Source: Bacteroidota bacterium (GTDB lineage: Bacteria > Bacteroidota > Bacteroidia > Bacteroidales > GCA-2748055). From it: a DNA stretch of 6,638 bases. This document shows positions 5,480 to 6,638 of the stretch, in pieces (the stretch's first letter is position 1; every line of letters begins with the position of its first letter). A program made the translations under genes and the position numbers. The notes under the pieces were generated by a model, which was given only the letters and a program-made list of their open reading frames with translations, had not been told where the DNA came from and searched no databases. The DNA lies in the NCBI GenBank assembly GCA_030642565.1, contig DAOWNM010000155.1, positions 1 through 6,638 of the forward strand, in the 5' to 3' direction.

Positions 5480-6638
5480 ATGATGAACAGTGATAAAAAG
5501 TATATGCCGGAAGATGTAACCAATCTTCCCCTGATGTTAAAAAATAGTGCAAGACTCTACCCGTCGCGACCATCACTCACCAGCGTGGATGGAACGGAAT
5601 ACAATTACGAGGAGCTTGACAGGGCAACCCAGCATGTGGCAGTCATGCTGAAGAGCGCCGGGGTTGGTAAAGGCGACAATGTGGCCATCCTGGCCGAAAA
5701 CAGTCCCCACTGGGGTATCGCCTATTTTGGTACCCTTATCTGCGGGGCCACCACCGTACCAATACTTCCCGATTTCCGGGCAGTGGAGGTTCGAACCATC
5801 CTGGAGCACGCTGAGGTAAAGACTGTTTTTATCTCCGGAAAACTGATCTCCAAGCTGAACGAGGGGCTGCCCAAAACGGTCGAGATGGTGATTAATACCG
5901 ACGACTTCCAGTTGCTGGACGTCAGCAAGGGGGTGGTTGCAGAACCTGCCGGAACACCAGGTAAGCTTACAAAATTCGATGAGAAGTCGAAGATTTCAGT
6001 AAGCGACAAGGGCTTTTATGAAGCAGACAGCGAAGAGCTGGCATCTATCATCTATACCTCCGGCACCACGGGCCGCTCCAAGGGGGTGATGCTGACCCAT
6101 ACCAATATTCTGAGCAATGCTGTTCAGTCGGGTACTGTATATAAGGTGGTTCCCGGGGACCGCTGGTTATCGGTGTTGCCACTGGCACATTCCTATGAGT
6201 GTACCGTCGGTATGATGGTTACACTGCTCAATGGCGCCATGGTTCAGTACATCGACCGGGCACCCACAGCGGCCTACCTCACTCCGCTGCTGCTGCAGAA
6301 GCTGCAGCCCACAACCATGATAACGGTTCCGCTGATTATCGAGAAAATATACAGATCCACTATTAAACCTGCGCTGACCAAATCGGCCCCTCTGAGGCTG
6401 CTGATGAAATTCGGGCCCACACGGAAGCTGCTCTCCAGAGCGGCTGCCGGTAAACTTATGAAATTCTTTGGCGGCCAGATACGTTTCTTTGGTGTGGGTG
6501 GTGCCCCCCTGGCTCCCGATGTGGAGAAGTTCCTGCTGGAGGGTGGTTTTCCCTATGCCATTGGGTATGGACTCACCGAAACCTCTCCGTTGGTAGCAGG
6601 TTTTGGCCCCTCCGATGCAGTGTTCCACTCTGTTGGCA
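5480..6638 (+). CDS. AMP-binding long-chain acyl-CoA synthetase, 3' end cut off by the window
   Basis: The frame is open from the ATG at 5480 to the window end, giving 386 residues without a stop. It is an ANL-superfamily adenylate-forming ligase that would activate a fatty acid with ATP and join it to CoA. Seen: YTSGTTGRSKGVMLTH (192-207), the phosphate-binding loop; LPLAHSYE (233-240); FFGVGGAPLAP (336-346); and YGLTETSPL (363-371), the adenine/Mg motif. The C-terminal domain with its catalytic lysine lies outside, as full members run about 550-650 residues. Start choice: ATGATG at 5480/5483, 10 bp after the glycosyltransferase stop; 5504 is another ATG. The Shine-Dalgarno is weak. The motifs fit a long-chain fatty acyl-CoA ligase (FadD/FadD15-like) better than an amino-acid-activating enzyme, but the chain length used is unknown. 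Confidence 0.9.
   Translation, partial: MMNSDKKYMPEDVTNLPLMLKNSARLYPSRPSLTSVDGTEYNYEELDRATQHVAVMLKSAGVGKGDNVAILAENSPHWGIAYFGTLICGATTVPILPDFRAVEVRTILEHAEVKTVFISGKLISKLNEGLPKTVEMVINTDDFQLLDVSKGVVAEPAGTPGKLTKFDEKSKISVSDKGFYEADSEELASIIYTSGTTGRSKGVMLTHTNILSNAVQSGTVYKVVPGDRWLSVLPLAHSYECTVGMMVTLLNGAMVQYIDRAPTAAYLTPLLLQKLQPTTMITVPLIIEKIYRSTIKPALTKSAPLRLLMKFGPTRKLLSRAAAGKLMKFFGGQIRFFGVGGAPLAPDVEKFLLEGGFPYAIGYGLTETSPLVAGFGPSDAVFHSVG

Noticed and set aside
6167..6628. A 153-codon minus-strand frame near the window end
   Set aside because: It lies opposite the acyl-CoA ligase, whose motifs read through the same bases; its low-complexity Gln/Gly/His-rich translation is typical of an antisense shadow.

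Overview
The window looks like an ordinary chromosomal stretch from a member of the Bacteroidota, most likely the Bacteroidales/Marinilabiliales side. This rests on the style of the proteins (a PIN-PhoH fusion ATPase, a FolC opening MTYQEAIEFLFTTLP, a small SixA-type phosphatase), on mostly weak Shine-Dalgarno sequences, and on a TAnnTTTG-like promoter element. The assignment comes from recognising families by eye, not from a search. No rRNA, tRNA, CRISPR array, insertion sequence or phage gene was seen.

Left part (1-1875, minus strand): a two-gene unit reads right to left, phoH (PIN nuclease domain plus PhoH ATPase) followed after 22 bp by a SixA-like histidine phosphatase. Its upstream region (1876-2023) carries a good ribosome binding site, a possible leader hairpin and a possible Bacteroidota-type promoter. 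The same 148 bp separates it from the divergent plus-strand genes.

Right part (2024-6638, plus strand): a compact run of genes. It opens with an 83-codon nitroreductase remnant that seems to have lost its middle. This remnant overlaps folC (folylpolyglutamate/dihydrofolate synthase) by an ATGA. After a 34 bp gap holding a perfect 8 bp inverted repeat come an inositol-monophosphatase-family gene, a family 2 glycosyltransferase (again an ATGA overlap), and, 10 bp further on, an AMP-binding acyl-CoA ligase that runs off the window end. The last three genes are probably co-transcribed. They would fit a sugar or glycolipid envelope role plus fatty-acid activation, but no shared pathway can be proved from the sequence.

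I found no convincing new multi-gene system. The points most worth a second look are the internally deleted nitroreductase kept in frame and coupled to folC, and the inverted repeat in front of the inositol-phosphatase gene.
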